DNA of 64,000 nucleotides from Paraburkholderia fungorum (lineage in GTDB: Bacteria; Pseudomonadota; Gammaproteobacteria; Burkholderiales; Burkholderiaceae): the NCBI RefSeq assembly GCF_900099835.1, contig NZ_FNKP01000001.1:1674001-1738000 (forward strand), in the 5' to 3' direction. This document shows, one piece after another, positions 63,833 to 64,000 of the stretch. Below the pieces are notes generated by a model. It did not search any database and had not been told where the DNA came from. It worked only from the letters and a program-made list of their open reading frames with translations. Positions within the stretch are counted from its first letter, which is position 1, and each line of letters begins with the position of its first letter. Both the position numbers and the translations under genes were made by a program.

Positions 63833-64000
63833 ATGACCGCACCTCAACGCCCCCGCGTGCCGCGTCGCGCGCTCGACGGCGTGCTGCTGCTCGACAAGCC
63901 GCTCGGCCTGTCGAGCAACGACGCGCTGATCCGCGCCAAGCGTCTCTATCTGGCGAAAAAAGCGGGCCACACCGGCACGCTCGATCCTCTCGCGACCGGT
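63833..64000 (+). CDS. truB: tRNA pseudouridine(55) synthase TruB (5' part)
   Basis: The first 56 codons are present and the window ends inside the gene. The sequence includes [18 protein letters not shown] and [13 protein letters not shown], whose Asp is the catalytic residue of TruB. TruB forms pseudouridine 55 in the T-loop of tRNA. It follows rbfA by 117 bases, as usual in this cluster. The full length cannot be judged. Confidence 0.95.
   Translation, partial: MTAPQRPRVPRRALDGVLLLDKPLGLSSNDALIRAKRLYLAKKAGHTGTLDPLATG

Overview
The window looks like chromosomal DNA of a Burkholderiaceae betaproteobacterium, most likely Paraburkholderia or Burkholderia. The evidence is a GC-rich sequence with strong third-position GC bias, the gene order scpB-rluB-rimP-nusA-infB-rbfA-truB, proteins of clear betaproteobacterial style, and many Ala/Ser/Gly-rich linkers. 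Species cannot be fixed from sequence alone. No rRNA, tRNA, prophage or CRISPR array was seen. The only mobile-element trace is a short, apparently domesticated IS5-type transposase fragment.

Layout. 1-0.8 kb: 3' end of an amino-acid ABC transporter binding protein with a strong terminator. 0.8-1.6 kb: acetoacetate decarboxylase. 1.9-8.4 kb: a signalling block of two EAL-HDOD proteins flanking, on the other strand, an HDOD-GAF protein and a PAS-GGDEF-EAL protein. 8.7-9.9 kb: an exported peroxiredoxin and a small membrane protein. 10-18 kb: mdtABC-type RND efflux operon. 18.3-24.2 kb: IclR regulator, a probable small RNA, a fluoride riboswitch with crcB, a sigma-54-type promoter with an ammonium transporter, and an orphan histidine kinase. 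24.4-31.7 kb: DJ-1/PfpI protein, lipoprotein, an Rrf2 regulator and NAD(P)-binding oxidoreductase pair sharing an operator, an MscS channel, and a thiol dioxygenase divergent from an Lrp regulator. 31.7-43.7 kb: FUSC transporter, then recC-recB-recD with 4-nt overlaps. 44-52.6 kb: small accessory and envelope genes, ArfB ribosome rescue, another EAL protein, and a LysR regulator. 52.9-64 kb: an aminotransferase, then the conserved scpB/rluB/rimP-nusA-infB-rbfA-truB translation and transcription cluster, cut by the window end inside truB.

How parts fit together. The last 10 kb is core information processing: chromosome condensation, 23S rRNA pseudouridylation, 30S maturation, transcription elongation, translation initiation and tRNA pseudouridylation. 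A promoter and an intrinsic terminator both lie before rimP, so attenuation of the nus operon is plausible. Several sensory switches can be read directly from DNA: fluoride (riboswitch to CrcB), nitrogen (sigma-54 to Amt), a redox or electrophile signal (Rrf2 with TGTAA-N9-TTACA sites), and probably cyclic-di-GMP or HDOD signalling in the 1.9-8.4 kb block. The most unusual items are the paralogous EAL-HDOD arrangement, the candidate small RNA with tandem terminators at about 19.3-19.57 kb, and the recurrent low-complexity insertions in otherwise conserved proteins.
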